A DNA stretch of 64,000 nt from Paramecium sonneborni. Its lineage: Eukaryota; Ciliophora; Oligohymenophorea; Peniculida; Parameciidae. Below the pieces are notes generated by a model that was given only the letters and a program-made list of their open reading frames with translations, made no database searches and was not told the DNA's origin. The translations under genes were made by a program, and so were the position numbers. The stretch lies in contig CAJJDN010000161.1 in the NCBI GenBank assembly GCA_905182985.1, positions 66,095 to 130,094 on the forward strand, written 5' to 3'. Positions 1 through 12,009 of this stretch are shown here, piece after piece; the stretch's first letter is position 1; the number at the start of each line of letters is the position of its first letter.

Positions 1-74
1 GCTTTATTTGTAATGACTACTAAAATTACATTTGTAAGAGGAGTATCAGAATTTCTATCGATTTAAGAATTCAT
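1..74 (-). CDS. 5' end of a minus-strand gene running off the window (tentative)
   Basis: Read on the minus strand from an ATG at 74, the ciliate-code frame stays open to the window edge and begins MNSQIDRNSDTPLTNV. Only about 24 residues are visible, so neither function nor reality is certain. It lies head-to-head with the next gene, about 190 bp away. The plus strand over the same bases is also open in one frame, so this is a weak call. Confidence 0.3.
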
Positions 75-265
75 ATTTAGATTTAAAGATTTATAAATAT
101 TTATTTTTTTATTAAATATTTACTTATACATTATTAAGTAAAATAGATATATATTCATTTGATTCCAATCAAATTAAAACAGAACACAACGAAATATTCT
201 AATAAAAATGCTCTTATTTATTATTTTCTATACTATTTACATTATTTAAAATAATTTTATTAATA

Positions 266-2440
266 ATGTCCGATAACACACTAAAAATTTGGATGCAATA
301 ATTAAATGATCTTTTAGGACATTTAACCGAAAAAATACAAAATTGTTTTGATTAATGCGCATAATAATAATAATATAAAAAAGAAGAAACAAAAATAAAT
401 GATTGGATTAAATATTTGCCATAGGATTAACTCACTTATGATAATCAAGATGTTTATGTAATGAAACACATAAATGATAAATTCATTTTAAAATAATTTG
501 TTTTCTAAAAAAGATATGAAGAATAAATATATGAAGTTAAATTATTTGATAGTTTTTCAGAAGCAGAAATACAGCAAGGATAATATGAAAATTCAATTTT
601 TGAATTCTAAATAATCGATAATAATGCTCTTCTATTAAGTATATAATTTAATGTAGTAAATAGTTAAACAATCATACAAATCAAATACTAACAAATCTGA
701 AAAATAAAATGCTCTCATTATTAAAGAAATTTATACAGGATTTATTTAGGATAACATTTTATGGCTTTCCCTAATAAAAAATGTTAGTCTATGTTAATAA
801 GCAGCCTTTCATCCCTTAAATCCAAATTATTTAGTAGTTTTACAAACATCTTAAGAGTGGAATAGATAACACACTTTTTAAAAGTATTATAATTTTATCA
901 TAATTTAGAGAATAATATTTTATGGTGTTTTAAATAAAAAATCCTAGATAACCAATTGTGAGAATCAATCTTAATTAGGCTATGAATGGAAATGCTTTGG
1001 CTTTCTCTTTTTCTTAAAGTGAAGATCAAAATTAATTCCTCATTTACTTTATAAATAATTTAGGACTAATATTTTATTATGAATTGATACTTCATGATAT
1101 GGTTTTTAAATTGTAGACTAAAATGTATCTGCAGGCTTCTAAATAGGAATTAGTTTAGTTTGTCAAAGAAAGACCTGATAAGGATTTTAAAATTAATTAT
1201 GATGTTACTAAATAAGATGAATATTAAAGAGGAAATATCAAATTCTAATCATTTGAAAACTCCAATTATTAATTTCCAAAAAGTAATAATTATCTTTTAT
1301 TTTAAAAAATGGCTATTGCTGAATATCATTTATTCTTTATAATTGCTAAATAAACAAACCAAGATCTTATTGTACAAGTACTTATTGCAAAAGATTTATA
1401 AAAACTCTATGAAATTTATTAAGATGAAGTTAAATTCTAAAAATAAGTTGACAATGACCTCTTAATATCAAATATATATAAGAATTAATAACCTAAAATT
1501 ATATATTCAAGTGATAATGTGACTCATGTAGTTCAAAATTAATTAGATTTTCCAAACAGATATCAACTCCTTATATTGTATCATAATTCATTAATATCTA
1601 TTGATTATTCAAATGTAGTTTAATATAAATAAGATTAATCTCCTATAAATGTTACTTGTATTGACTTAATACCATTTGCAAATGAATATTAAGATTAATC
1701 TAATTAAGAACCTTTCATTCTTTAAGTATTATGTTTAGATCTCTACAAATCTAAATAATTACTTCTAAGAATGACTAATAGAACCTAAAAATAAACTTTC
1801 CAACTTTTACCTTAAAAATTATTATTAAGTATAACAGAATAAAATTAAGAAATTAATAAATTGGCTTTCGATTTTTTTAATGAATAGAATGTTTATTTGA
1901 TGAATAAAAAAGCATTATAAGATTTCAAGAAATATCTTGAGTTTATTAACTCATAGAAACTACCATAATGTAAAACAGAAGAAGAAATAATCTCTATAAA
2001 TGAGGAATTAGCTAATAAATTTCATTAATCAATTAAAGGAGTTGCAATTAAGATTAAATTAGAGGCTGAAAATGTAACTAAATTATAAAATATTTTAGAT
2101 GCATAATGATATAGAAGTGAAACTTTAAGGAAATTTAAGTTAATAGGAGACAATAAATATTTCACTTCAAAAAAAAATTTCAGAGAAAAACGAAAAAATA
2201 AATTCTTTACTAGAATAGTTGCAATCTATACCAGCATCAGCAATAAGACAATAATTAATAAATTAACAAAAACAGTAAGATCTAGATTCTTTTAAAATCT
2301 AATTTGATAATATTCAAGAACAATTTAAACAAAATAAATAATAATTGGAAGAATAGATATCATTGAGTAATCGAACAAAATAAGATATAGAGGCTATTTA
2401 ATCAAATCTAATTTAGCAAATATTATAAAAAAAAGAATGA
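266..2440 (+). CDS. Large protein with C-terminal coiled coil, possibly a Nup88/Nup82-type nucleoporin
   Basis: A 699-residue product after removing three 25-bp introns (639-663, 884-908, 2074-2098); TGA stop at 2438-2440. The first two thirds is mixed beta-like sequence with a stretch reading HPLNPNYLVVLQTS, the kind of segment found in WD/propeller regions. The last 130 residues are a Gln- and Glu-rich coiled coil. That order, a propeller-like N-terminus plus a C-terminal coiled coil, is what Nup88/Nup82 proteins have, but I see no diagnostic motif, so the family name is only a suggestion. The gene model itself is secure: three canonical GTA...TAG introns restore a single frame. Confidence 0.75.
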
Positions 2441-2924
2441 TTATGAGATTTTAGTTGTTTGAATAATTCATTAAAATATTTTAACATTATTTATTATTTA
2501 AGCGAATTTCTAAATAATATTAAAATTTATTATACTATACAAGCGAAATGTAAATTGCGATTGGAAAACAATTGAATATATTATTTAACCTATCTATAAA
2601 TAATGATTGCTTATGTTAGTAAGAGTTTTTAGTAATTTTACATTTTTTTTGAAACTTCTGATCCAACAAAAATGTATAAATAGAAAAGGGCTTTTTTCAG
2701 AATAGTCGTTAATATTCTTATGATAAAGGTTAAAAATTGGTTTAAATTTTTTCTTATTTTCCAAGTGTTTAAAAAAAAACTTTTGTATAAAAATAATTAT
2801 ATTACGTATATTTTTGAATAAAATTAAATAATTCCTCATATAGTTATTTATTTATGTAAACTAGAAATTGGGAAAGCAAGAAACAACGATTAGAAAATCT
2901 AAATCGCTAAAATGAATCAAGTAA
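2441..2924. other. Intergenic, no gene seen
   Basis: A+T-rich spacer between two plus-strand genes. I see no ciliate-code ORF with protein-like composition, and no repeat or RNA gene. Confidence 0.5.
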
Positions 2925-4465
2925 ATGGATTATTAAGTTTATTTAGAAGATAAACAGAAAAGTGTCCAGTAGATATCAGAAAATAATCGAAATTTTTTCT
3001 GTAATTTTTCAACCTTTTATGAAGCATATAAAGATAAGAAGATCCCATCAATAGAGTATTTAGCATATTTATTTAGATTTTTAAAAGAATAATTCCATAT
3101 ATAAGAACTTTTTACAAATGAATAAATATTAGAGCTGCAATAAGAAATGTCTATTTAATGGATTTCAAGAATTAAAAAGAATTGGACTGATGAAGATAAA
3201 TAAATACTGATATGGATTGTATTGAAAATCTGTTCAAGAGATGGCATCCACATTAGAAAAATTGTATACAAATATATTTATAAATATAGCCAACTTAAGT
3301 ATGGGAGGAAGTAGTATAATTAATCAGTAGAAGGACTATTGAATAATGTAAAAAGAAATGGAATGATTTATTAAAATTATCCTTATAACAAATACCATGG
3401 ACATAAGATTAAGATGAATAATTAATATCATTGATTAAGTAATAATTTAAAAATTAGCCTTAGTTAAAGCAAAGATGATGGAATGTAAAATAAATGGTGT
3501 AATTTAGCAAATTAGTTAAATCTATAATTCAAAGATTTTCCAAGAACAGGAAAATAATGTAGAGAAAGATGGAATAATCATCTTAATCCTGATATTAATA
3601 AAAATCCCTGGAGTATAGAAGAGGATATTGAATTGTTAGAATTAGTCAAAAAGAAACAAAAAAAATGGGCTTTCATCTCAAAAGTATTAAAATCAAAGAG
3701 AAGTGAAAATGCTGTTAAGAACAGATATAATTGTTTATTGAAAAAAAATAACTGTTAATAGATTAGTACTTTAATTGATATTTTGAAAACTAGATAAAGA
3801 TCTGAGAATCCGAAAGCTTCTAAATAAGTAGTTAAAAGAAATAAATTAACTAATATAAATTAAAGTACTATTTATTAATTAATTTTAATTAAGCTATAAA
3901 ACCATAAACCCAAAAAATTATTTAAACCAATGAGTACATTATATAATAGTTTGATTTAGTTGATGAAAATAAACTTAAATAATTAGTTCCTGCCTTTTAT
4001 GATTCAAAAACTTAAACTCTATATTTAAGTAATAATCAACAACTAATCTCATTTTTGAGTAACCAAATGATAAAAATTGAAAGTGAATTTAATATCTAAA
4101 ATTTTGATCAAAACAATTAATAACATGACTTATCTAATCAGATGAGTGGGTTGTTAAATTAGGTAGACTCATCAAACTTTGCAAAATTGGTATCTGCTGT
4201 TTTTACCAATTAATAGCAGCCTAATTAATAAGAAAAAAAGTATTTTAAATTATCAATTAAATTAAGATCTTAATTTAATATACCTGGAGTACAGAATGAA
4301 AAAATAAATTCAGATAAGCTTAACGAAAATAATCCTCCTACCACTTTTTCATTTTTTTCTTCAAAATTGAATGATACTTAATTAAATACTTAATTAAATG
4401 TCAAAGTTAGAGATCCATAAGAGAAAGAAGATGATAATAATTAAGTAATAAGCTAATTTAAATGA
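2925..4465 (+). CDS. Three-repeat Myb-type DNA-binding protein
   Basis: A 487-residue product after removing introns 3264-3289, 3439-3463 and 3934-3959. It carries three Myb repeats in tandem between about residues 80 and 270. The first has NWTDEDK followed by RRTIEQCKKKW. The second has PWTQDQDEQL followed by RTGKQCRERWNNHLNPDINK. The third has PWSIEEDIELLELV followed by RSENAVKNRYN. The tryptophan spacing and the QCRERW and AVKNRY recognition helices are those of c-Myb/R1R2R3 proteins, so nuclear DNA binding is expected. The C-terminal 200 residues are Asn/Gln/Ser-rich and low complexity. The start was set by the only ATG in the frame that leads into the first repeat. Confidence 0.88.
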
Positions 4466-5636
4466 ATGATAGCTCAAGATTATTTATCATTGTTAATCAG
4501 TAAAATTAAATTTTTAACTCATAAAGTTTCCTCTCTATTGCCTAATTTAATTCTGTTACAATTGTAGATTTGTGCATTTCTTCTCTTATATCAGGAAAAT
4601 AACCATATTTTAGTTTTGGTTTGAACCCTTATAATGTTTCACAAAAAATATTAAAATATAGTTAAATAGTTTTAGAATTGTTTTTAGCCTTCTATTTTTA
4701 ATTTAATTGTATTCTAAAGAGCTTTCAATGATAGAGCCAATCAAATATAAAATCTTTTTACTTTTTCTATTATAAAAAATAGTACAGTAATTTTTGTCTT
4801 CCAAATTTAATAAATAAATTTAGGTTGTTATTATAAGTGATCATTATATCATTTAAGGTCCAAAACTACTTAATTATACAAATATTAAAAAAGATTTATC
4901 AATTGATGTATTTTTTGACAAAGTAGTTTTATTTATCAAAATTTTAATTATAAAATATTGAAAAACAACTAATTACTATTATTAAAAAAAAGAAGTACAT
5001 TTAAAAAAACAAAAGGATTTACGAATAAATTTTATATTTACAATGATCAAAAAAAAAAAGAAAAATATGATAAAAAAATTAGTAGAAATTGAAGGTTTAT
5101 ATTTTTAAGAATAAAATTTTGATTTTTCTTTTAACTCAACAAATTTTTAAGATAGAATTAATCTTGTTGATTCTTTTTTTTTCTCTTAAGATTGGAAGTG
5201 TTTACTAAAAGATGAAAATAAGTTAACTTGTTTCTTCATATTCTTTAATTATGAATCTTTCTCAGAAGTTTTGGTTAAAGAAAAATAAACTATGTTTTAA
5301 CTTTGCAAATAAGTTGATTAAATTTACATACATATTAAATTTGATATGTTTTTCTTTAAAAAATGATTTATAATTACTTACTATTTAAAAATTAAATATC
5401 AATAATATTGATTGTATCAATTATAAAGTAAAGATGAAATAAGAAACTAGTATAATATATATATTTTAAACATTCAAATCAGCTCAATGTGAGATAGTAT
5501 ATTTAGAGTGAGAGATGAGAGTCAAAGATCTCTTTTAAAATTTTATATAAATTTTTCATATATATTATTCGTTATGATTTTAGAATATCATAGTGTTTAA
5601 AAAAAACTTAATTAAAACAGATTTAAAGTTCCAATA
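4466..5636. other. Long gene-poor interval holding one possible short ORF
   Basis: About 1.2 kb between two plus-strand genes, long for this compact DNA. Poly-A and poly-T runs are common. The only reading frame worth noting is 5043-5366; the rest shows nothing protein-like on either strand. Confidence 0.5.
5043..5366 (+). CDS. Possible 107-residue hypothetical protein
   Basis: An uninterrupted ciliate-code frame from an ATG to TGA at 5364-5366. After a Lys-rich start it reads like protein, with Trp, Cys, Asp and Glu spread through it (for example SFFFSQDWKCLLKDENK). No intron and no family resemblance. In such A+T-rich DNA with one stop codon, a 107-codon frame is not strong evidence, and it may be a relic or chance. 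Confidence 0.25.
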
Positions 5637-6464
5637 ATGATGAACTCAGTTAGATAGAGAGAGAATAGAAAACTTTCACAAAATCAAAAGAGTTAGAACT
5701 ACAATCTTCCGAAAAGAGCTTCATCATAATTTAAGTAATAAATTTTAAGAAGATAAAGAATCTATCATTTACCAAGTATCTCTAGCAATTCTACATGCTG
5801 TAGTAATTCATGTACTTCAAGTCCTCCTTAAAGTCGTTCCAAATTAGAAGAGGATAATATTGAGAGTATAATATATATAACCAAATAGATGTATTAGTTT
5901 CAAAAAATACATAATAAGATCCATTGAGTTACTTTAACTATGATGATTTTAATGGAGTACTACCTGTAACGATAAATGGAATTAAAATTTTGAAAATAGA
6001 TTGGAGTTATTTTACAGCATCTCCAAATATGTAATCTCCATGGAAAGCTCATTGTTTTTGGACAGTTGGATATACATTTGATATTAATATGAGGAAGATG
6101 AAAAGATCATAAAATATTAGATATCGTTTAATCATATAAAGTTGGTGTTGCTTAAATAATAAATCATGGGTTAAATAAAAATGGGATAGATTATTAGAAC
6201 ATGAAACAGGACATTATTTAATTGGTTGTTTATGTGCTTTAGATTTTAAATAAAAGTAAAAATATCAAGAAACCTAAAATTAGAGCAGATAAATTCAAAT
6301 ATACTAAAAATTATCGAATGGAATGTACAAAGTTATTCTAAGATACGTTTTAGTTTTATTTGCAAATGGAGAAATAATATGATGAAGAAACTAATCATAG
6401 TCAAAATGTAGCAAAACAAAAAGAATGGAATCAATTCATTAAATAAGAACTTTTAAAATATTGA
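5637..6464 (+). CDS. DUF922-like predicted zinc-dependent protease
   Basis: A 258-residue product after removing introns 5866-5888 and 6256-6283. The N-terminal 70 residues are Ser/Arg-rich and probably disordered. The folded part then shows IDWSYFTASPNM, a SWVKQKWDRLL segment and LLEHETGHYLIGC, in which HETGH is an HExxH zinc-binding motif. It ends with the helix QDTFQFYLQMEKQYDEETNH. This order (Trp-containing strand, SWV, HExxH followed by a helix, then an acidic helix) resembles the DUF922 family, best known in bacteria and predicted to be Zn proteases. No signal peptide is visible. Substrate unknown. Confidence 0.72.
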
Positions 6465-6583
6465 CACAATAAAGTTTCTCAATCAAAATATATTTCTACT
6501 CCTTATTAATCATTTATTAATATAAATACAATAAATTATATATTAATGCTATATATATATATCATTTTAATGAAAAATAAATC

Positions 6584-7475
6584 ATGAATTCATTCTTGAA
6601 TTTTCGTTAAGCTATTTTTTAAATCAACATATTTAATAATACAAATAATAACAAATTAACTAATTTTATGTTCAAAGAAATAAAACAAGAATTAGCTTAA
6701 AAATATAAATAGTTAGAACTTGATCAAATTGAAATTATGTAGAAACTGTAGGCTTATAAAGAGTCTGCATAAAATAAATTAAATTTAGATAATAATTCAT
6801 TATTAATTGATGATATATAAAATTCATCAATCCTTTTGCTTTCTAATACATAAAGGGATATAGCAGATAGAACAATTATTGAATTAAAAAAAGCATTAGA
6901 AGAAAGTGAAAGAGATAGAGAGAATAAAATTGAATAAATTAACGAATTAAAAAAATTAAATTAAAAATTATATGAAGAGTTAAATATAGCGAAAAACAAT
7001 GTTATTAAATAAAATAAGTTATTGAATGAAATCACTTTTTAAAAGGAAGAATTGTTAAATTAGATAAATTTGATGAAAAAATATAAATCAGCAGACTGTT
7101 CATTTTATTAAACATCAATTACTGATATTACAAATTAAGATATATCAATATAAATGAATAGAAAAAAATCAATGTCTCAATATGAATCAAATGAATAAAA
7201 AGAATTGAAACAGTATAAAAGGTTTTCAGATTGCGTTAAGGATATGATAGTAAAATTATAACCAAAATTATATGATAGTAAGTTAATTTAATAATAACCT
7301 TTTAGATTAGAATGTATCACTATAAGATGCTTGGAAATGGTTGAAGATCATTATTAATGATTACGTTCAGATAGCTAATACTATAAAATAGTTAAAATAG
7401 ATTTTAAATGTAGAGTAGCCTTACATAGTTTTGGAAGTATAATAATTAATCAATATGATTGTTTATAAATAATGA
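6584..7475 (+). CDS. Coiled-coil protein
   Basis: A 287-residue product with one intron (7278-7305). Residues about 30-190 form a heptad-rich coiled coil full of Lys, Glu and Gln. After a polar linker, the C-terminus has a short globular or helical part (SLQDAWKWLKIIINDYVQI). Removing the intron is what restores this C-terminal frame, which supports the model. An upstream ATG at 6570 runs into TGA after five codons, so 6584 was chosen. No family recognised; a structural or scaffold role is a guess. Confidence 0.75.
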
Positions 7476-7548
7476 TTCATAATCACAATTTTTAATTCTA
7501 TTTCTATAATAATGATATATATTAATTTAAATAACAAAAATTCAAAAA

Positions 7549-8297
7549 ATGGATAATAAGAAAAAAAAGAATAAGAATAAAGGTAAATAAGAATAATAAA
7601 CTTAATAATAATAATAACAGACATAAAATTAAATAGTACCTGCAGGTTAATAACATCATCATGATCATCATGGAAATGAAGATCATCATCATGATCATAA
7701 TAATTGTAATCATGGATTACCTAGTGATCTTCCTAATCTTGATCCTACTAGTTTATTAAATGGTTTAAGTAAAGGAGAAGGATTACTTGGTAGTTTAAGT
7801 ATGATTCCTAAATTGACTGAAATGTTAAATTAATTAAGTAATTTTGGAGGTTAAGCTTTCAAACCTGATGATCCACTTCCTGATTTCACTAAATTTGATT
7901 CAACTAAAGTATTCAATTTAATATTTTATAATAGTAAACCTTAGAAGTCGCTATCGAAGAATTCTAAAAAACTATTGAGAATGTTTAAAAGAAAGATTTT
8001 AATCTAACAAAACCTGTTGTATAAAAATAACAATAATAAAAGTTATCCAAATAATAATAACAATAAAGAGAAAAGTATTATATCATCTTATCATTATTAT
8101 AGAAATAATTAAATTATTAAATAAAACATAGATTATCTAAATACATTATAGAAGGATATGAAGAAACTCTTATAGGATGTAAATAGTTTAATTTAATCTA
8201 TTAGTAATCCCTTAGTGGAATTGCTCCTATATTAAATTAAGGAATTGAGAATTTAAATTAAGATATCTAGTATTATTAAAAGTAATAGGAAGTATGA
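7549..8297 (+). CDS. His-rich, Gln-rich protein of unknown function
   Basis: A 240-residue product with one intron (7909-7934). It starts with a Lys-rich segment, then a poly-Gln stretch, then a cluster of about a dozen His with Asp/Glu (QQHHHDHHGNEDHHHDHN). This could bind divalent metal, but that is inference from composition. A Gly/Ser/Leu segment and a helical Gln-rich C-terminus follow. No catalytic motif or membrane segment. Confidence 0.72.
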
Positions 8298-8756
8298 GAA
8301 TTAAATTCTATTAATATTAATATTAATTATCCAATTATAAACAACCATAAATTAATTATCTAGGGTTCTCTATTTTTCATCTGCATTTAACCAATTATAG
8401 ATTTAATTCTTAGATACAAGTCGAAACTTTCATCTTTACTTGCTTAATTTCATAGTTATTATGCATTCAAGATTTTATATATCATAAATTGTTTTCATTA
8501 AAATTTTAATGAATTAAAATACTCAAATACGCACTATTTATATTTGAATACTGAACTAGTTTAAAAACATAATATTAGAAACAAAATGTATTGTGAGATA
8601 ATTCAGAGTTTGATAAATTCAATATTGGATTTTTGACAATTTAAGTTGGTTTATTTGCTTATTTAATTATTTGAAATATCATCCATTTAAAGGGTAAGAG
8701 TTTGAGGAGGAATTTATGTGTATTAATAAAAATATAATATATTCGTCTAATAAGAA
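8298..8756. other. Intergenic, no gene seen
   Basis: A+T-rich spacer between two plus-strand genes. ATTAAT repeats occur near 8310-8330. No protein-like frame or structural RNA seen. Confidence 0.45.
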
Positions 8757-9333
8757 ATGAATCAATAAGAATATATGAATAGAATCTTTTAAACCTAGTT
8801 AGCCAATTCAACTTTTTTAATCTGTCTTTAATAATAACCCTAATTGTTTTAATACAGTATTATTTAATATATAAACCTATTAGTAGTACCTTAATATTTT
8901 TATGGAGACATTGCTTAATAAAATGCAGGGATAACATGTGTTTAATATAGTAGCAATTAAAATGAAACTAAAATTAAGGAATAATAAAATTAAAGCAACT
9001 TACAATAAGCTTAAGTCTTAGGAGAGCCTTTATATATAAAAAATGAAACAGAACGAGAAATAAGTGAGAATAAATATAATGGTATAAAAAATCTATTCAA
9101 TTTATTCTATAGGTCATTGGACTAAAGAGGAACATGAATTATATCTTGAATTCGTTGATAGTCATTATGATATATTGAAGTCAAAATATGATAAAAAATC
9201 TAAAAAGATTTTTAAAATGATGAGCTAATATATACCATCACGAACTCCTACATAATGTAGATCTCATCATTAAAAATTTAATCCTCTACAATAAAATAAG
9301 AGAAAGAAAAGGTTTAAGTTAGAAAAATATTGA
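8757..9333 (+). CDS. Single-repeat SANT/Myb-like protein
   Basis: A 181-residue product with one 31-bp intron (9082-9112) that falls exactly before the Myb repeat. The repeat reads GHWTKEEHELYLEFVD, then IPSRTPTQCRSHHQKFNP, in the C-terminal half. The RSHHQKF end is close to the SHAQKY-type variant of single-repeat Myb proteins, so sequence-specific DNA binding is plausible. The N-terminal 90 residues are Gln/Asn-rich without a recognisable domain. The TGA at 9331-9333 follows a basic tail (NKRKKRFK) that could serve as a nuclear signal. Confidence 0.85.
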
Positions 9334-9458
9334 TAATATAATCATATGAATATTAATATTGATGTCTATTATAATTCTAATCTATTATCCAATTAAATGA
9401 AATAAATATTTGATAATGATTAATTGCTTTATTATTATATTGATATAATTTTATTTTA

Positions 9459-10834
9459 ATGGAAATAAATTGTAAATTGCCTCCAAGGATAAAAATGAAT
9501 CCATTATATTATAGTAATGGTGTTAGACCTATGAATTAATAACGAATTAATCCAAATGATTAGAGAAGATACACAACAGATTTAGATGCTTAAAGAAAAT
9601 ATTCAAAAAGTTAGAATTAATATCAGCAAAATGATTCTAAGTATAAGTATATTTAATTGATTAGTGTAAATAATAAGAATTCTATTTAGAATTAGAAATC
9701 ACCAGGAATAGCAAGAGCTAATACTGCAGATAAATAATAATTAGAAGATTTAAAAAAGCAATATAATTCTAATTAGGAGAAAAAGAAACCACAGTAACCA
9801 TAATTATTCAAAGTGTAGAGTTAAGCAAAACCAATTTTTGAGAATTTTAGTAAGACTTAGAGTCAGAAATTAAAGAATCATAGTTTTGTTACTTAACATA
9901 AGATGAATGAGAAACCACATTCTTTTAAATAGATTGCATAGACAAGTTCTTCACATTTATCAAATTGTAAATGATGAGAATAATTAATTTAGTGTATTAT
10001 GTAGGAGATCTATAGAATGCAATATTGAATCAGCAATCTAAAAATTCAGGATTGTTTCGTGAACATATTGAAGCATCTTTTACTTACATACCTATAATAA
10101 AGAATTTAGAAATTGAGAAATAGTAGTTAAAAGAGAAACTATTAAATATTCCATTAGATAAAACAAAAAAATGTAAGGAGTAATTTATAAAAATAAGACA
10201 ATAAGACAATAATATTTGATATGGATGAAACCTTAATACATTGTAATGAAGATGAGAATGATAAATGTTAATTAAAGATAGACATTCAATTTGAAGATGG
10301 AGAAATCATCTTAGCTGGTATTAACATTAGGAATTTCGCTAAAGAAATAATTAAAAAGCTAAGTGATTTATGTGAAGTGATGATCTTTACTGCATCATAA
10401 GATATTTATGCTAATAAAGTATTTGAAATGTGTGTATAGATATAAGGTTATAAATATTTTGGATCCAAATTAAAAATTAAGTTATAGAATCTTTAGAGAA
10501 AGTTGTATCACTGTTGGAGATAACAATTTAATTAAACATTTAGGAGTTCTAAATAGAGATTTGAAGAATGTGGTTTTAATTGATAATTCATCATATAGTT
10601 TTGCGTAATAATTGATTTTAACATAAAGTTAGACACCATTTAGAGAACGGGATTCCGATTTTACCATATTACAATGATGAAAAGGATAATCAATTGATCA
10701 AATTGTATAGATATTTATGTTAATACATTTTGCCAGTTGATGATGTTAGACCTGTAATTTTAGAACATTTCAAATTGCATAAATTACATTAATATGATAA
10801 TGTAGAAGAAGCTGTATAAAATTTATATTTTTGA
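9459..10834 (+). CDS. FCP1/SCP-like (NIF domain) protein phosphatase
   Basis: A 422-residue product after removing introns 9967-9992, 10173-10197, 10419-10446 and 10605-10632. The C-terminal half is a complete NIF/FCP1 domain of the HAD superfamily. It has the catalytic FDMDETLIHC (DxDxT), then VMIFTASQDIYANKV, ITVGDNNLIKHLGVLNRDLKN, LIDNSSYSF and ENGIPILPYYND. These proteins dephosphorylate Ser/Thr, for example in the RNA polymerase II tail; the closest forms by eye are the CTDSP/CTDSPL2-type small phosphatases. The N-terminal 190 residues are Gln/Asn/Ser-rich and low complexity. The second intron ends AAG rather than TAG, but it is needed for the frame. Confidence 0.9.
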
Positions 10835-10912
10835 AAATATTCTTCTGTATATTTTGTTAACACATATTTTTTAAATAGGAAATGCTTTAATTTAATACAT
10901 ATTTCAGATTAA

Positions 10913-11662
10913 ATGCAAGCTGAAAATGACCATTAATAAGAGAGTTCTAATAACATTAATCATCTTCGTTATAAATCATCATATGTATGAAGTATTCCAA
11001 ATATGATTTCAGTTAATAAGATAAAGACGAAAAATTTATGATGACAATGATTTTAAAGAAGTTGTCAAAAATTTCTACAATTTAGTCTCCGAAATGAATA
11101 GAGGTTAATAATCCGTATAGCCATTATTAGTGAAGAAAATATAGAAAGCTCCTATACGTAAATAGCCTCAATAAGTGAAATAAAGAAATACAAGCAAAAA
11201 TAAGTAACTAACAAAAGAACTTCCTTATTCTAAAAGAGAGATTCATTTTGGACCTGATTAATAAGCCAAATAATACTTTAACTCTTGTTTCAGTCATTAA
11301 ATTATGAGTCATTTATTGCCTAATTTTGATTAATCTTCTGGGAAATAAGCAGCTTTCTTATATGATAAACCCAAACCTCATCTTCAATTTAAACGAAATC
11401 AAATGCATATTCAAACAGCTTATTAAATATATATAAAGAAGTTTGATTCTAAATATGTTGAAACACAGGATCCTACATCAATAGCTAGAAAAATTATGAA
11501 TTCCAACTTTAATTCTAAAGTAAAAATTCATTAAAGAACCAGACCCAATACTAAGAAGAGGAGAAGGAGAGTGATAAATCTGATAAATGCAATAGATCTT
11601 ATGAAGATGGTAAAAAGAAACCTTTAAAAGAATTAGTTCGAGAATTTTAGAGTGATTAATGA
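10913..11662 (+). CDS. Hypothetical basic protein
   Basis: A 232-residue product with introns 10985-11012 (removes a TGA) and 11520-11542 (switches into an acidic tail with EEEKESDKSDK). The middle is Lys/Gln-rich with scattered motifs such as YSKREIHFGPD and HLQFKRNQMHIQTAYQ. No family recognised. The exact fit of both introns makes a real gene likely. Confidence 0.7.
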
Positions 11663-12009
11663 TTTTAAAAAACATCAAAAGTAATAAAATAAAAAAAGAG
11701 AAGTATAAAAATAAAATAAATCTATTTTTAATAATAGTAGTATTTTATTGTATTATTGTAATTATTTTACAATCATTTAATATGTTCTTTGAAAAGAGAA
11801 AAGATCTTTAAGGTTGAGGGGATTTTAATTAGATTAACAATAAAAAATTGAAATAATTCAAATGTTTGTCTTATTCAAATAAGAATAGAGAGAGAGTAGT
11901 GTAATATTTTGATTTAAAAAACGGAGTATTATTAAATAATTCTTTTTGTTACATAGAGACATTCTATTATTGATAATTAATTGTAAAAAATAAAAGGACA
12001 AAAAAGAAT
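11663..12009. other. Intergenic, no gene seen
   Basis: A+T-rich spacer ahead of the kinase gene. No protein-like frame on either strand. Confidence 0.45.

Noticed and set aside
1160..1342. Short hydrophobic frame with a standard-code start
   Set aside because: It lies in a different frame within the first gene, whose ciliate-code model with three introns is far better supported.
2594..2839. Minus-strand frame of about 80 codons
   Set aside because: Composition is Phe/Ile/Lys/Asn as expected by chance from A+T-rich intergenic DNA; no introns or recognisable motifs.
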